From an uncultured Collinsella sp. (GTDB lineage: Bacteria > Actinomycetota > Coriobacteriia > Coriobacteriales > Coriobacteriaceae): a stretch of 64,000 nucleotides of DNA. Numbering within the stretch: the stretch's first letter is position 1; each line of letters opens with the position of its first letter. The stretch lies in contig CAJLTA010000006.1 in the NCBI GenBank assembly GCA_905209455.1, forward strand, positions 27,139 through 91,138. Reading direction: 5' to 3'. The position numbers and the translations under genes were made by a program. Below are positions 56,683-64,000 of the stretch, piece by piece. The notes below the pieces were generated by a model that had not been told where the DNA came from, made no database searches, and worked only from the letters and a program-made list of their open reading frames with translations.

Positions 56683-57816
56683 ATGTACATTTCCACACAT
56701 CAGGCTCTGCTCGACTTTTGCCAGCGCGCCCGCGAGTTCGACGCGATTGCCGTCGATACCGAGTTTTTGCGCGAGCGCACGTTCCACCCGCGCCTGTGCT
56801 TGGTCCAGATTGCCACCCCTGCCGAGAGCGTCGCGGTCGATCCTCTGGTGATCGACGACCTATCGCCGCTGGCCGAGCTTATGGGCGATGAGAGCGTGAC
56901 CAAGGTGTTTCACGCTTGCTCGCAGGATATGGAGGTTATGCTCCATACCGTGGGCGTGCTGCCGCGTCCCATTTTTGACACGCAGGTGGCCGCCGCCTTT
57001 TTGGGCGAGCGCCAGCAGATTTCCTACGGCGCGCTCGTGCAGACGTTTTGCGGCGTCTCATTGCCCAAGACCGAGTCGCTGACCGATTGGTCGCGCCGCC
57101 CGCTGACCGATAAGCAGATCGAGTACGCGATCGATGACGTCAAGTACCTGATCGTTGCCTATACCGAGATGATGAGTCGCCTGCGCGAGCTGGGCCGGGT
57201 GGACTGGGTGCTCGACGAGTTGCGTCCGCTGGCCGACGAGTCGCACTATCGCGCCGATCGTCACGAGGCATTCCGCAAGGTCAAGCGCATCAACTCGTGT
57301 AGCCGTCACCAGTTGGGCATCGCGCGCGAGCTTGCCGCTTGGCGCGAGGACCGCGCCGAGCGCCGCAACATCCCGCGCAAGTGGGTCATGTCCGACGATA
57401 CGCTGCTGGCCCTGGTTAAACGTAATCCCGTTCGTGTTGAGGAGTTCCGCAGCATTCGCGGTACCGACCAGCTGGGGGAGCGCGACGTGGACGGCGCACT
57501 CATGGCCATTAAGCGCGGTGCGAGCTGCCCGCACGATCGCCTGCCGCTCATGGTGCGCGGGCACCGTCAGATTTCGCCGGAGTTGGAGAGCGTGACGGAC
57601 CTGATGTATGCGCTCATTCGCCTGGTTGCCGAGCGCTCGGGCGTGGCGACCTCGGTCATTGCCTCGCGCGATGACCTGGCCGACTTTATTGAGCATCCCG
57701 AGCAGAGCCCCCTGCGCGAAGGCTGGCGTTTTGAGCTCGTGGGCTCGCGCCTGGACGATCTGCTCTCGGGCAACATGGGGCTCACCGTGAAGGACGGAAA
57801 GATTGAGTTGTTATAG
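56683..57816 (+). CDS. rnd: Ribonuclease D
   Basis: 377 aa from ATG 56683. DEDDy exonuclease: Exo I AVDTEFLRERTF, Exo II FHACSQDMEVM, Exo III YAIDDVKYLIVAY with the catalytic Tyr and Asp, then an HRDC domain (about 205-290, ELAAWREDRAERRNIPRKWV and DTLLALVKRNPV). It trims tRNA and other small RNA 3' ends. Stem-loop repeat C starts seven bases after the stop. Confidence 0.93.
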   Translation: MYISTHQALLDFCQRAREFDAIAVDTEFLRERTFHPRLCLVQIATPAESVAVDPLVIDDLSPLAELMGDESVTKVFHACSQDMEVMLHTVGVLPRPIFDTQVAAAFLGERQQISYGALVQTFCGVSLPKTESLTDWSRRPLTDKQIEYAIDDVKYLIVAYTEMMSRLRELGRVDWVLDELRPLADESHYRADRHEAFRKVKRINSCSRHQLGIARELAAWREDRAERRNIPRKWVMSDDTLLALVKRNPVRVEEFRSIRGTDQLGERDVDGALMAIKRGASCPHDRLPLMVRGHRQISPELESVTDLMYALIRLVAERSGVATSVIASRDDLADFIEHPEQSPLREGWRFELVGSRLDDLLSGNMGLTVKDGKIELL

Positions 57817-57823
57817 GTATATA

Positions 57824-57961
57824 GTTACGCGGTTTTACCAAACCGCGTAACAGCTCGACGCTGCAAACGGCCGAGAGCGGCAATCTGACGTTCAATCGTC
57901 GCTCGCGTACCAAAGTACGCGTCGCTTCTCTTTCACGTCACCTTGCTCGCTCTCGGCCATT
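57824..57961 (+). repeat. Dispersed stem-loop repeat, copy C
   Basis: Identical 12-bp-arm GTTACGCGG hairpin (57824-57851), AGCTCGACGCTGC, then arms GGCCGAGAGCG / CGCTCTCGGCC and TGACGT / ACGTCA around TCGCTCGCGTACCAAAGTAC. Arm sequence differs from copy A while pairing is kept. Confidence 0.85.
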
Positions 57962-58054
57962 TTCGCTGACATTGCCAAAACATCGATGTTGATTTGCTGG
58001 TCAGTCGAATGGGTAGAATGCCTCCAACGTGTAATTCGATTCGGAGGAATTCGC

Positions 58055-58759
58055 ATGCCTTATTACTATGGATACGGCTTTGGCATTGACCCGCTGTACC
58101 TGCTGGTTGTTCTTGTCTGCACGGTGCTTGGCCTTGCCGCGCAGAGCTATATCAACTCGACGTACAGGACGTGGTCTAAGGTGCGCTCGGACGGCGATAC
58201 GGGTGCCACGGTCGCTCGCCGCATGCTCGACGCCAACGGTTGTAGTGCCGTGGGCATCAAGGGCGTTGCCGGCGAGCTCACCGATCATTACAACCCGCAG
58301 GACAACAACCTGTATCTGTCGGATGCCAACCGTTTGGGCGGGTCGGTCGCAAGCGTTGCCGTCGCCTGCCACGAGGCGGGCCATGCCGCCCAGCGTCAAA
58401 GTGGTTATGCCATGATGAAGGTACGTACCGCTTTGGTCCCCGTCGTCAACTTTACCCAGAACACCTGGACGATCGTGCTGCTCATGGGCCTGTTCATGAA
58501 CATCGCGGGGCTCACGACCCTCGCGCTGGTCTTCTTCTCGTTTAGCGTGTTGTTCCAACTGGTTACGCTGCCGGTCGAGATCGATGCCAGTCGCCGCGCC
58601 GTGGCGTATATCGAGCAGTCGGGCATGAGTTCCAAGCAGGTCAACGGCGCCAAGAAGGTGCTGACGGCAGCCGCGCTTACCTATGTGGCCGCAGCGCTCA
58701 CTTCGATCATTCAACTGCTCTACCTGATGGCTCGCTACAACAGAAACTCCAACCGATAA
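58055..58759 (+). CDS. Zinc metallopeptidase (YugP family)
   Basis: 234 aa from ATG 58055 (CGGAGGAATTC upstream). Membrane spans at both ends, HEXXH-type zinc motif CHEAGHAAQRQSGYAMM (about residue 108), GVAGELTDHYNPQDNNLYLS before it and LPVEIDASRRAVAYIE after it, all typical of the YugP family of membrane-embedded neutral peptidases. Function unknown, perhaps membrane protein quality control. Monocistronic. Confidence 0.92.
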   Translation: MPYYYGYGFGIDPLYLLVVLVCTVLGLAAQSYINSTYRTWSKVRSDGDTGATVARRMLDANGCSAVGIKGVAGELTDHYNPQDNNLYLSDANRLGGSVASVAVACHEAGHAAQRQSGYAMMKVRTALVPVVNFTQNTWTIVLLMGLFMNIAGLTTLALVFFSFSVLFQLVTLPVEIDASRRAVAYIEQSGMSSKQVNGAKKVLTAAALTYVAAALTSIIQLLYLMARYNRNSNR

Positions 58760-58874
58760 CAAATAGGACAGGCAGGCGCCGCGGGGATTCGTGTCCTCGC
58801 GGCGCTGTACTATGTGTTGGACTTAAATTTGCACGGGGCCGGAGCCTCTGTGCGCGATAACGAAAGGAGGCTGC

Positions 58875-60326
58875 GTGGCAGGCTGGAATCTGACCGGCAA
58901 TACCGTTTCCGCCGAGTTCGACGGATCGGACGAGCAAGAGCGCAAAGAGCTCAGCGTGAGCCAAGCGGTGGAGATCGCCGCCGGCGCGCTCGATGCCATT
59001 CCGCAGCTGAGCGTTTTGGGTGAGGTCACGGGTTTTCGTGGTCCCAATGCCCGAAGCGGCCACTGCTACTTCCAAATCAAGGACGACTCGGCGGCCGTCG
59101 ACTGCATCATCTGGAAGGGCGCCTACCTTAAGCGCACCTTCGATCTGCGCGACGGCATGCAGGTGAGCTTTAAGGGCAGCTTCAATCTCTACAAGCCTAC
59201 GGGTCGCATGAGCTTCGTCGCCCGCTCGTTTTCGCTGGCGGGGGAGGGTCTGCTGCGTCAACAAGTGGCGCAACTGGCCGAAAAGCTGCGTCGCGAGGGC
59301 CTGATGGACGAAGCGCGCAAGCGCCGTATCCCGGTGTTCTGCTCACGCGTGGCGGTCGTCACCTCGCTTTCTGGCGCCGTGATCGACGACGTCAAGCGTA
59401 CGCTGCGCCGTCGCAACCCGCTCGTCGAGCTTGTCTGCGTGGGCGCAAAGGTCCAGGGCGAGGGTGCGCCGGCAGAGCTTATTGAAGGCTTGCGCCGCGC
59501 TGCTGCCATTACGCCGGCGCCCGATTGCATTTTGCTTGTGCGTGGCGGCGGTTCCTTCGAGGACCTCATGACCTTTAACGACGAGGATCTTGCCCGTGCG
59601 GTGGCGGCTTGCCCCGTGCCCGTGGTGACCGGCATTGGCCATGAGCCCGATACCTCGATTTGCGACATGGTAAGCGACCGTCGCGCCTCCACGCCAACGG
59701 CAGCGGCAGAATCGGTGGCGCCGGCTATGACGGAGTTGGCCGACGTGCTCGAGACGCGCCATCAACGTCTGGGTGCCGCGATGGCTTCGATGATCGGGTC
59801 GGATCAGGTCGATCTGGAAATGCTCGACCAGCGCGGTCGTCGTGCCTGGGACACCTATACGGCTCGTTTGGGCGATGCGCTCGATGCAGCCGCGTGCCGC
59901 CCGTGCCTCAATGACCCAACGTTTATGGTCGAGCGTCGCGAGTCTGAGCTTGCCCTGACGGCCGATCGACTGTCGGGCGCCATAACGCGTTCGGTCGGGG
60001 CCTTCCGCTCCAACTTCGAGCGTCTGCCCGAGCGCTTGATTTCAAGCACCTCGGGGCTCGATGGCAAGCGCCATGCGCTCACGCTTGCGAGTTCCCGCCT
60101 GGAGCATCAGGGGCGCACGATGCTCAGCAAACCTGCGTCCGATCTGGGCCGAGCTGCCGCGTCGCTCGATGCCCTGTCGCCGCTCAAGGTGCTTGCCCGT
60201 GGCTATTCCATCGCGTACAGCGATGATGGGGTGGCTACGAGTGCCAAGACCTTTAAGCCCGGCGACGCCATTCGCGTGCGCATGGCAGACGGCAACGTGG
60301 CGGCAACGGTCGATACAGTCGAGTAG
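58875..60326 (+). CDS. xseA: Exodeoxyribonuclease VII large subunit
   Basis: 483 aa from GTG 58875 (GAAAGGAGG upstream). N-terminal OB-fold (ALDAIPQLSVLGEVTGFRGP, SGHCYFQIKDDSAAVDCIIW) followed by the exonuclease core (PVFCSRVAVVTSLSGAVIDD, LVRGGGSFEDLMTFNDEDLA, VTGIGHEPDTSICDMVSDRR, ASTPTAAAE) and a helical C-terminus. It degrades single-stranded DNA from both ends with XseB, whose gene follows 41 bases later. Confidence 0.96.
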   Translation: MAGWNLTGNTVSAEFDGSDEQERKELSVSQAVEIAAGALDAIPQLSVLGEVTGFRGPNARSGHCYFQIKDDSAAVDCIIWKGAYLKRTFDLRDGMQVSFKGSFNLYKPTGRMSFVARSFSLAGEGLLRQQVAQLAEKLRREGLMDEARKRRIPVFCSRVAVVTSLSGAVIDDVKRTLRRRNPLVELVCVGAKVQGEGAPAELIEGLRRAAAITPAPDCILLVRGGGSFEDLMTFNDEDLARAVAACPVPVVTGIGHEPDTSICDMVSDRRASTPTAAAESVAPAMTELADVLETRHQRLGAAMASMIGSDQVDLEMLDQRGRRAWDTYTARLGDALDAAACRPCLNDPTFMVERRESELALTADRLSGAITRSVGAFRSNFERLPERLISSTSGLDGKRHALTLASSRLEHQGRTMLSKPASDLGRAAASLDALSPLKVLARGYSIAYSDDGVATSAKTFKPGDAIRVRMADGNVAATVDTVE

Positions 60327-60367
60327 TCCGCGTTTCATAGCGAAAACCTTTAGGAAAGGAAACAGAT

Positions 60368-60634
60368 ATGGCAGAGAAGACCCCGGTCGAGCAGCTTACG
60401 TACAAGCAGGCCTCGCAGGAACTGGAGCTCATCATCCGTAGCTTGGAGTCGGGCGATATGGAGCTCGAGGAGTCGCTCGAGAGCTATACCCGCGGCGTCG
60501 AGCTCCTCAAGAGCCTGCGCACCCGCCTGTCCGATGCCGAGCAGAAGGTCTCGGTGCTCCTTAAGGACGTCGACGGCAACGACGTACTCGCCGACGGCGA
60601 GGCCGCCAACACCGACGACAACCTCTCGTTCTAA
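60368..60634 (+). CDS. xseB: Exodeoxyribonuclease VII small subunit
   Basis: 88 aa. The motif YKQASQELELIIRSLESGDM and EESLESYTRGVELLKSLRTR is the helical hairpin that binds the XseA C-terminus. AGGAAAGGA precedes the ATG. An acidic tail of about 20 residues ends the protein. Cotranscribed with xseA. Confidence 0.95.
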   Translation: MAEKTPVEQLTYKQASQELELIIRSLESGDMELEESLESYTRGVELLKSLRTRLSDAEQKVSVLLKDVDGNDVLADGEAANTDDNLSF

Positions 60635-60683
60635 CCGTCCCGACCAAATATAATTACCTTGGTCTGTGAGAAAGGAACCAACC

Positions 60684-61019
60684 ATGTGTGATTGCATTTT
60701 CTGCAAAATTGCCAACCACGAGATCCCCTCGACCGTTGTCTATGAGGACGATCAGGTCATCGCGTTCGACGACCTCAACCCCCAGGCGCCGGTCCACACG
60801 CTCGTGATCCCTAAGAAGCACTACAGCGACATCGCCGACAACGTGCCTGCCGAGACCATGGGCGCCATGGCTCACGCCATCCAGGAGGTCGCCAAGGCCA
60901 AGGGCCTGGAGGACGGTTTCCGCGTCATCTCCAATAAGGGCGTCAACGCCGGCCAGACCGTCATGCACTTCCACATGCACGTCCTCGGCGGCAAAAACCT
61001 GGGCGAGAACCTCATCTGA
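60684..61019 (+). CDS. HIT-family nucleotide hydrolase (HinT-like)
   Basis: 111 aa from ATG 60684 (GAAAGGAACC upstream). Begins CDCIFCKIANHEIPSTVVYE and carries the histidine triad HFHMHVLGGK near its end. HinT proteins hydrolyse purine nucleoside phosphoramidates such as AMP-lysine. Zinc Cys residues CxxC at the N-terminus are kept. 49 bases after xseB; may share its transcript. Confidence 0.94.
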   Translation: MCDCIFCKIANHEIPSTVVYEDDQVIAFDDLNPQAPVHTLVIPKKHYSDIADNVPAETMGAMAHAIQEVAKAKGLEDGFRVISNKGVNAGQTVMHFHMHVLGGKNLGENLI

Positions 61020-61166
61020 GGACGCCTCTTCCGTGCAATGAAACGGAAGCTCAGGCACCGATAACTTATATATCAACGCAATAAACCCGAGCGCGAGGGC
61101 GTTTGGGTTTATTATTGAAGCGTATGTAACCTGGCGGCGCCACACCGCCTGTTAGTAGGGAGACAC

Positions 61167-62345
61167 ATGAACGTTCTGGTCGTCAACGCAGGATCTTCGA
61201 CCCTTAAGTATCAGGTCATCGATACCAAGTCCCACAAGGTGTCCGCAAAGGGCTCCTGCGAGCGCGTCTGCTTTACCGGCGGTACCTTCACCCACGCTGC
61301 CAACGGTTCCAAGAAGGTGACCGAGAACATCGAGTTCCCCGACCACAAGGTCGCCATCGAGGTCGTCCTGAAGGACCTCGAGGCCAACGGCGTCAAGATC
61401 GAGGGCATCGGCCACCGTATCGTTCAGGGCGGTTGGTACTTCGGCGATTCCTCCCTCGTCGACGAGGACGTCCTCGCTAAGATCCGCGAGGTCGCTCCGC
61501 TCGCCCCGCTGCACAACAACCCCGAGGCCAACGTTATCGAGTACTGCCTCGAGCAGTATCCCGACCTGCCCAACGTCACGGTCTATGACACCGCTTTCCA
61601 CTTCAACATGCCCGAGGTCGCCAAGACCTACGCCCTTCCCAAGGATGTTTGCGACAAGCTGCACATTCGTAAGTATGGCGCCCACGGCACCAGCTACCGC
61701 TATATCTCCAAGAAGGTTGCCGAGATGACCAACGGCGAGGCTCGCAAGGTCGTCGTGTGCCACATCGGTTCCGGCGCTTCCCTGTGCGCCATCGAGGACG
61801 GCAAGTGCATGGACACCACCATGGGCTTGACGCCGCTCGACGGTGTCATGATGGGCACCCGCTGCGGCTCCATCGACCCTGCTACCGTGTGCTACCTGCA
61901 GCGCGAAGGCGGCTACACCTTCGACGAGGTCGACGAGATGATGAACAAGAAGTCCGGCCTTTTGGCTGTGACCGGCGGCAAGACCAACGACTGCCGCAAC
62001 GTTGAGGAGCTCGCCGCTGCCGGCGACCCCGAGGCTCAGCTCGCCTTCGACATGTTTGTCTACAAGATTGCCGCCAAGGCCGCCGAGATGGCCACTTCCA
62101 TGTGCGGCATGGACACCCTGGTCTTTACCGCCGGCATCGGCGAGCACGCTCCCGCTGTCCGCGCTGGCGTGGCCGACCGTCTGGCCTTTATGGGCGTCAA
62201 GATGGACCATGCCCGTAACGCCCTGCGTGGCGACGGCGCTTGGTGCCTGTCTGCCAAGGATTCCAAGGTCAAGATCTTCGTCATCCCCACGGACGAGGAG
62301 TTCATGATCGCTTCCGATGTCGAGCGCATCGTCAGCGGTAAGTAA
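61167..62345 (+). CDS. ackA: Acetate kinase, copy 1 (diverged active site)
   Basis: 392 aa; GGGAGACAC upstream. Family motifs: NAGSSTLKYQ, GHRIVQGGW (substrate Arg), APLAPLHNNPE (His), YDTAFH (Asp), VVCHIGSGASLCAIEDGK, GTRCGSIDP (Arg) and IPTDEEFMIASD (Glu). Two usual features differ: HGTSYRY in place of HGTSHRY, and HIGSG in place of HLGNG. It should convert acetyl phosphate and ADP to acetate and ATP, but the changes could alter rate or acyl preference. Directly followed by a second acetate kinase. No pta in the window. Confidence 0.92.
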   Translation: MNVLVVNAGSSTLKYQVIDTKSHKVSAKGSCERVCFTGGTFTHAANGSKKVTENIEFPDHKVAIEVVLKDLEANGVKIEGIGHRIVQGGWYFGDSSLVDEDVLAKIREVAPLAPLHNNPEANVIEYCLEQYPDLPNVTVYDTAFHFNMPEVAKTYALPKDVCDKLHIRKYGAHGTSYRYISKKVAEMTNGEARKVVVCHIGSGASLCAIEDGKCMDTTMGLTPLDGVMMGTRCGSIDPATVCYLQREGGYTFDEVDEMMNKKSGLLAVTGGKTNDCRNVEELAAAGDPEAQLAFDMFVYKIAAKAAEMATSMCGMDTLVFTAGIGEHAPAVRAGVADRLAFMGVKMDHARNALRGDGAWCLSAKDSKVKIFVIPTDEEFMIASDVERIVSGK

Positions 62346-62356
62346 TTGTAAGAGGG

Positions 62357-62395
62357 GAGGGGCTGGACGACCGAGCGCCGTTCGGCCCCTCTTTT
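62357..62395 (+). terminator. Terminator between the two acetate kinases
   Basis: GAGGGGC and GCCCCTC with an inner CCGA/TTCGG stem, followed by TTTTG. Confidence 0.8.
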
Positions 62396-62509
62396 GCGCT
62401 CGCTGGGCGATATGCCTGATAGCCATTTATCAAGGTGTGATAACTTCTTATTAACATGCGGCCGCCTTAAGGGGTCTGCGCCGACCGTATCGCACTGCAA
62501 AGGAGTCTC

Positions 62510-63688
62510 ATGAACGTACTTGTTGTCAACGCCGGCAGCTCGAGCCTTAAATATCAGCTTTTGGATACCGATACCCGCGAGGTTTTCGCCAAGGGCAACT
62601 GCGAGCGTATCGGATCGGACATGGGCATCTTTGGCCACTCCGAGAACGGTGGTGCCAAGCAGACCGAGGAGATTCCTTTTCCTGATCATCGCAGCGCCAT
62701 TGCGCGCGTGCTCGAGGAGCTCGAGAAGACCGACATTACGATCGATGGCATTGGACACCGTATCGTTCAGGGCGGCTGGCACTTTGACGATTCCGCGGTC
62801 GTCGACGATGAGGTCATGGCTAAGATCCTTGAGGTGGCCCCGCTCGCCCCGCTGCACAACTACGGCGAGGCAGCGGCGATTGAGTATTGCCGCGAGAAGT
62901 ATCCGGAGTTGCCCAATGTGGCCGTCTTCGACACCTCGTTCCACATGACCATGCCCGAGGTCGCCTACACCTACGCCCTGCCCAAGGACGTGTGCGATAA
63001 GTATCACGTGCGCAAGTACGGCGCGCACGGTACGAGCCACCGTTACGAGTGGATGATGGCCAAGGAGATCCTGGGCTCGCGCTGCCATCGTCTGCTTTCG
63101 TGCCATCTGGGCAACGGTGCTTCGCTCGCCGCCATCGAGGACGGTGTGTGCCGCGATACTACGATGGGCCTCACGCCGCTCGATGGCCTGATGATGGGCA
63201 CCCGTTGTGGTTCCATTGACCCGGCCACCGTGTGCTACCTCCAGCGTGAGGGCGGCTACAGCTATCAGGAAGTCGACGACATGATGAACAAGCAGTCCGG
63301 TCTGCTTGCCATTTCGGGTATCTCCAACGACGCCCGCGACATCCGTACGCGCGCCTCCGAGGGTGACGAGCGCTGCCTGCTCGCCTTCGATATGTTCGCC
63401 TACAAGGCTATGCAGCAGGCCGGCTCCATGATTGCTTCTATGGCGGGCGTGGATACCATCACCTTTACCGCCGGCATCGGCGAGAACGACTGGTCGATTC
63501 GCAAGGCCTTCTGCGACTGCTTTGAGTGGCTGGGCGTGCGCATCGACAACAACAAGAACCGCGAGGCCGTGGGCAACGGCCCGCAGGTCATCAGCGCCGC
63601 CGGCTCTTCCGTCACGGTCATGGTCATCCCCACCGACGAGGAATACATGATCGCCCACGACGTCGAGCGTCTGACCAAGAACAACTAA
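62510..63688 (+). CDS. ackA: Acetate kinase, copy 2
   Basis: 392 aa, same length as copy 1 and about two thirds identical by eye; AAAGGAGTC upstream. All motifs are canonical: NAGSSSLKYQLL, GHRIVQGGWHFDD, APLHNYGE, FDTSFHMTMPEV, KYGAHGTSHRYEW, CHLGNGASLAAIEDG, GTRCGSIDP and IPTDEEYMIAHD. Makes ATP from acetyl phosphate in fermentation. It has its own leader after a terminator, so the two copies can be expressed independently. Confidence 0.95.
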   Translation: MNVLVVNAGSSSLKYQLLDTDTREVFAKGNCERIGSDMGIFGHSENGGAKQTEEIPFPDHRSAIARVLEELEKTDITIDGIGHRIVQGGWHFDDSAVVDDEVMAKILEVAPLAPLHNYGEAAAIEYCREKYPELPNVAVFDTSFHMTMPEVAYTYALPKDVCDKYHVRKYGAHGTSHRYEWMMAKEILGSRCHRLLSCHLGNGASLAAIEDGVCRDTTMGLTPLDGLMMGTRCGSIDPATVCYLQREGGYSYQEVDDMMNKQSGLLAISGISNDARDIRTRASEGDERCLLAFDMFAYKAMQQAGSMIASMAGVDTITFTAGIGENDWSIRKAFCDCFEWLGVRIDNNKNREAVGNGPQVISAAGSSVTVMVIPTDEEYMIAHDVERLTKNN

Positions 63689-63708
63689 CGCATTCGTCTG
63701 CAATTGAC

Positions 63709-63746
63709 AAAAAGGCCTCCAGAGCAACAGCTCCGGAGGCCTTTTT
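63709..63746 (+). terminator. Terminator of acetate kinase 2
   Basis: AAAAAGGCCTCC-GAGC and GCTC-GGAGGCCTTTTT around AACA; symmetric, so also usable from -. Confidence 0.9.
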
Positions 63747-64000
63747 GCTAGCAAGCGGAAATCCGAGTTCCAAAGTGATCGCCACCAGCAACGCCTGCGT
63801 CCCCAGCAACGGCACCCATCCATTCAGATCTTCAGCCCCAGCTCGTAGCCAAGCCGCCGTCCACTCCAGATACCCTGACTGCCACGTGGCGGCAGAAGGC
63901 CGCACGGGCTAACCCCTGAAAACATTCCGCACTGATATCTTCTGAATTGAAGACGTCGATGATGCACCCGTATACCATTGACGTCGACACCATCAGATGC
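63747..64000. other. Window end, no supported gene
   Basis: Neither strand shows a frame with a ribosome binding site, normal codon use and recognisable protein. A - strand frame crosses the terminator hairpin and is therefore unlikely. A gene entering from beyond 64000 cannot be excluded. Confidence 0.5.

Noticed and set aside
63624..63905. 93-codon - strand frame at the window end
   Set aside because: It runs through the perfect terminator hairpin of acetate kinase 2 and shows no homology; its hydrophobic look is by chance.

Overview
This 64 kb window is a gene-dense, high-GC chromosomal segment of an anaerobic actinobacterium of the class Coriobacteriia, most likely Collinsella or a close relative. 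The reasons are codon use rich in GCC/GAG/CTG, many genes preceded by strong AAGGAGG-type ribosome binding sites, fermentative enzymes (L-lactate dehydrogenase, two acetate kinases), ECF transport, Ser/Thr kinases, a DUF3793/flavodoxin pair, and a fructoselysine-type (frl) operon of the kind I recall being reported from a gut Collinsella. The genus is an inference from gene content. There are no rRNA or tRNA genes, no insertion sequences and no CRISPR array.

Layout. 1-3.4 kb: end of nfo, then an amino-acid ABC transporter whose permease carries an extracytoplasmic N-terminal domain. 3.5-5.3 kb: flavodoxin, DUF3793 and a heavy-metal-associated protein. 5.3-7.2 kb: YolD plus a Y-family polymerase behind two LexA-like boxes. 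7.4-9.9 kb: half of an Fe-ADH fold, then pgi. 10-12.9 kb: an island of unknown protein, ClpP-like protease and soluble VirD4-like ATPase. 13.3-14.9 kb: two HAD phosphatases. 15-21.8 kb: a GntR-controlled frl-like operon (YfcC permease, amidohydrolase, epimerase, SIS deglycase, PfkB kinase). 21.9-22.1 kb: a MITE-like element with perfect 30-bp ends. 22.1-25.2 kb: tatD, tcdA, an SOS-boxed 28-residue membrane peptide, and the divergent sdpR-sdpI pair. 25.3-31.9 kb: ettA, two unknown proteins and nadE. 32-36.7 kb: aminotransferase, ldh, DUF2974 hydrolase, nucleoid-associated protein. 36.9-42.3 kb: a lysine/DAP operon (a fused lysA-dapA, dapB, dapH) behind a lysine riboswitch, with a divergent M20 deacylase. 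42.3-47.3 kb: lipoprotein, HTH-like protein plus kinase, coiled-coil cell-wall protein, MOSC protein. 47.5-49.7 kb: ATP-grasp ligase plus Asp/Glu racemase. 49.8-53.3 kb: an ECF transporter preceded by a Trp-rich leader peptide and attenuator. 53.4-58.8 kb: C69 peptidase, DAG kinase with a 30-aa membrane protein, RNase D, Zn peptidase. 58.9-63.7 kb: xseA, xseB, HIT protein, two tandem acetate kinases.

The most notable items are the trpL-like attenuator (NNWWWRDANAIG leader, terminator and a 7-bp antiterminator pairing) assigning tryptophan to an ECF transporter; the tiny peptide under a near-consensus LexA box facing an SdpR/SdpI immunity pair; the in-frame LysA-DapA fusion; and a dispersed family of long stem-loop repeats whose arms differ in sequence but keep their pairing. 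Two LexA-type loci, a lysine riboswitch and several Shine-Dalgarno-occluding hairpins make the window unusually rich in readable regulation.
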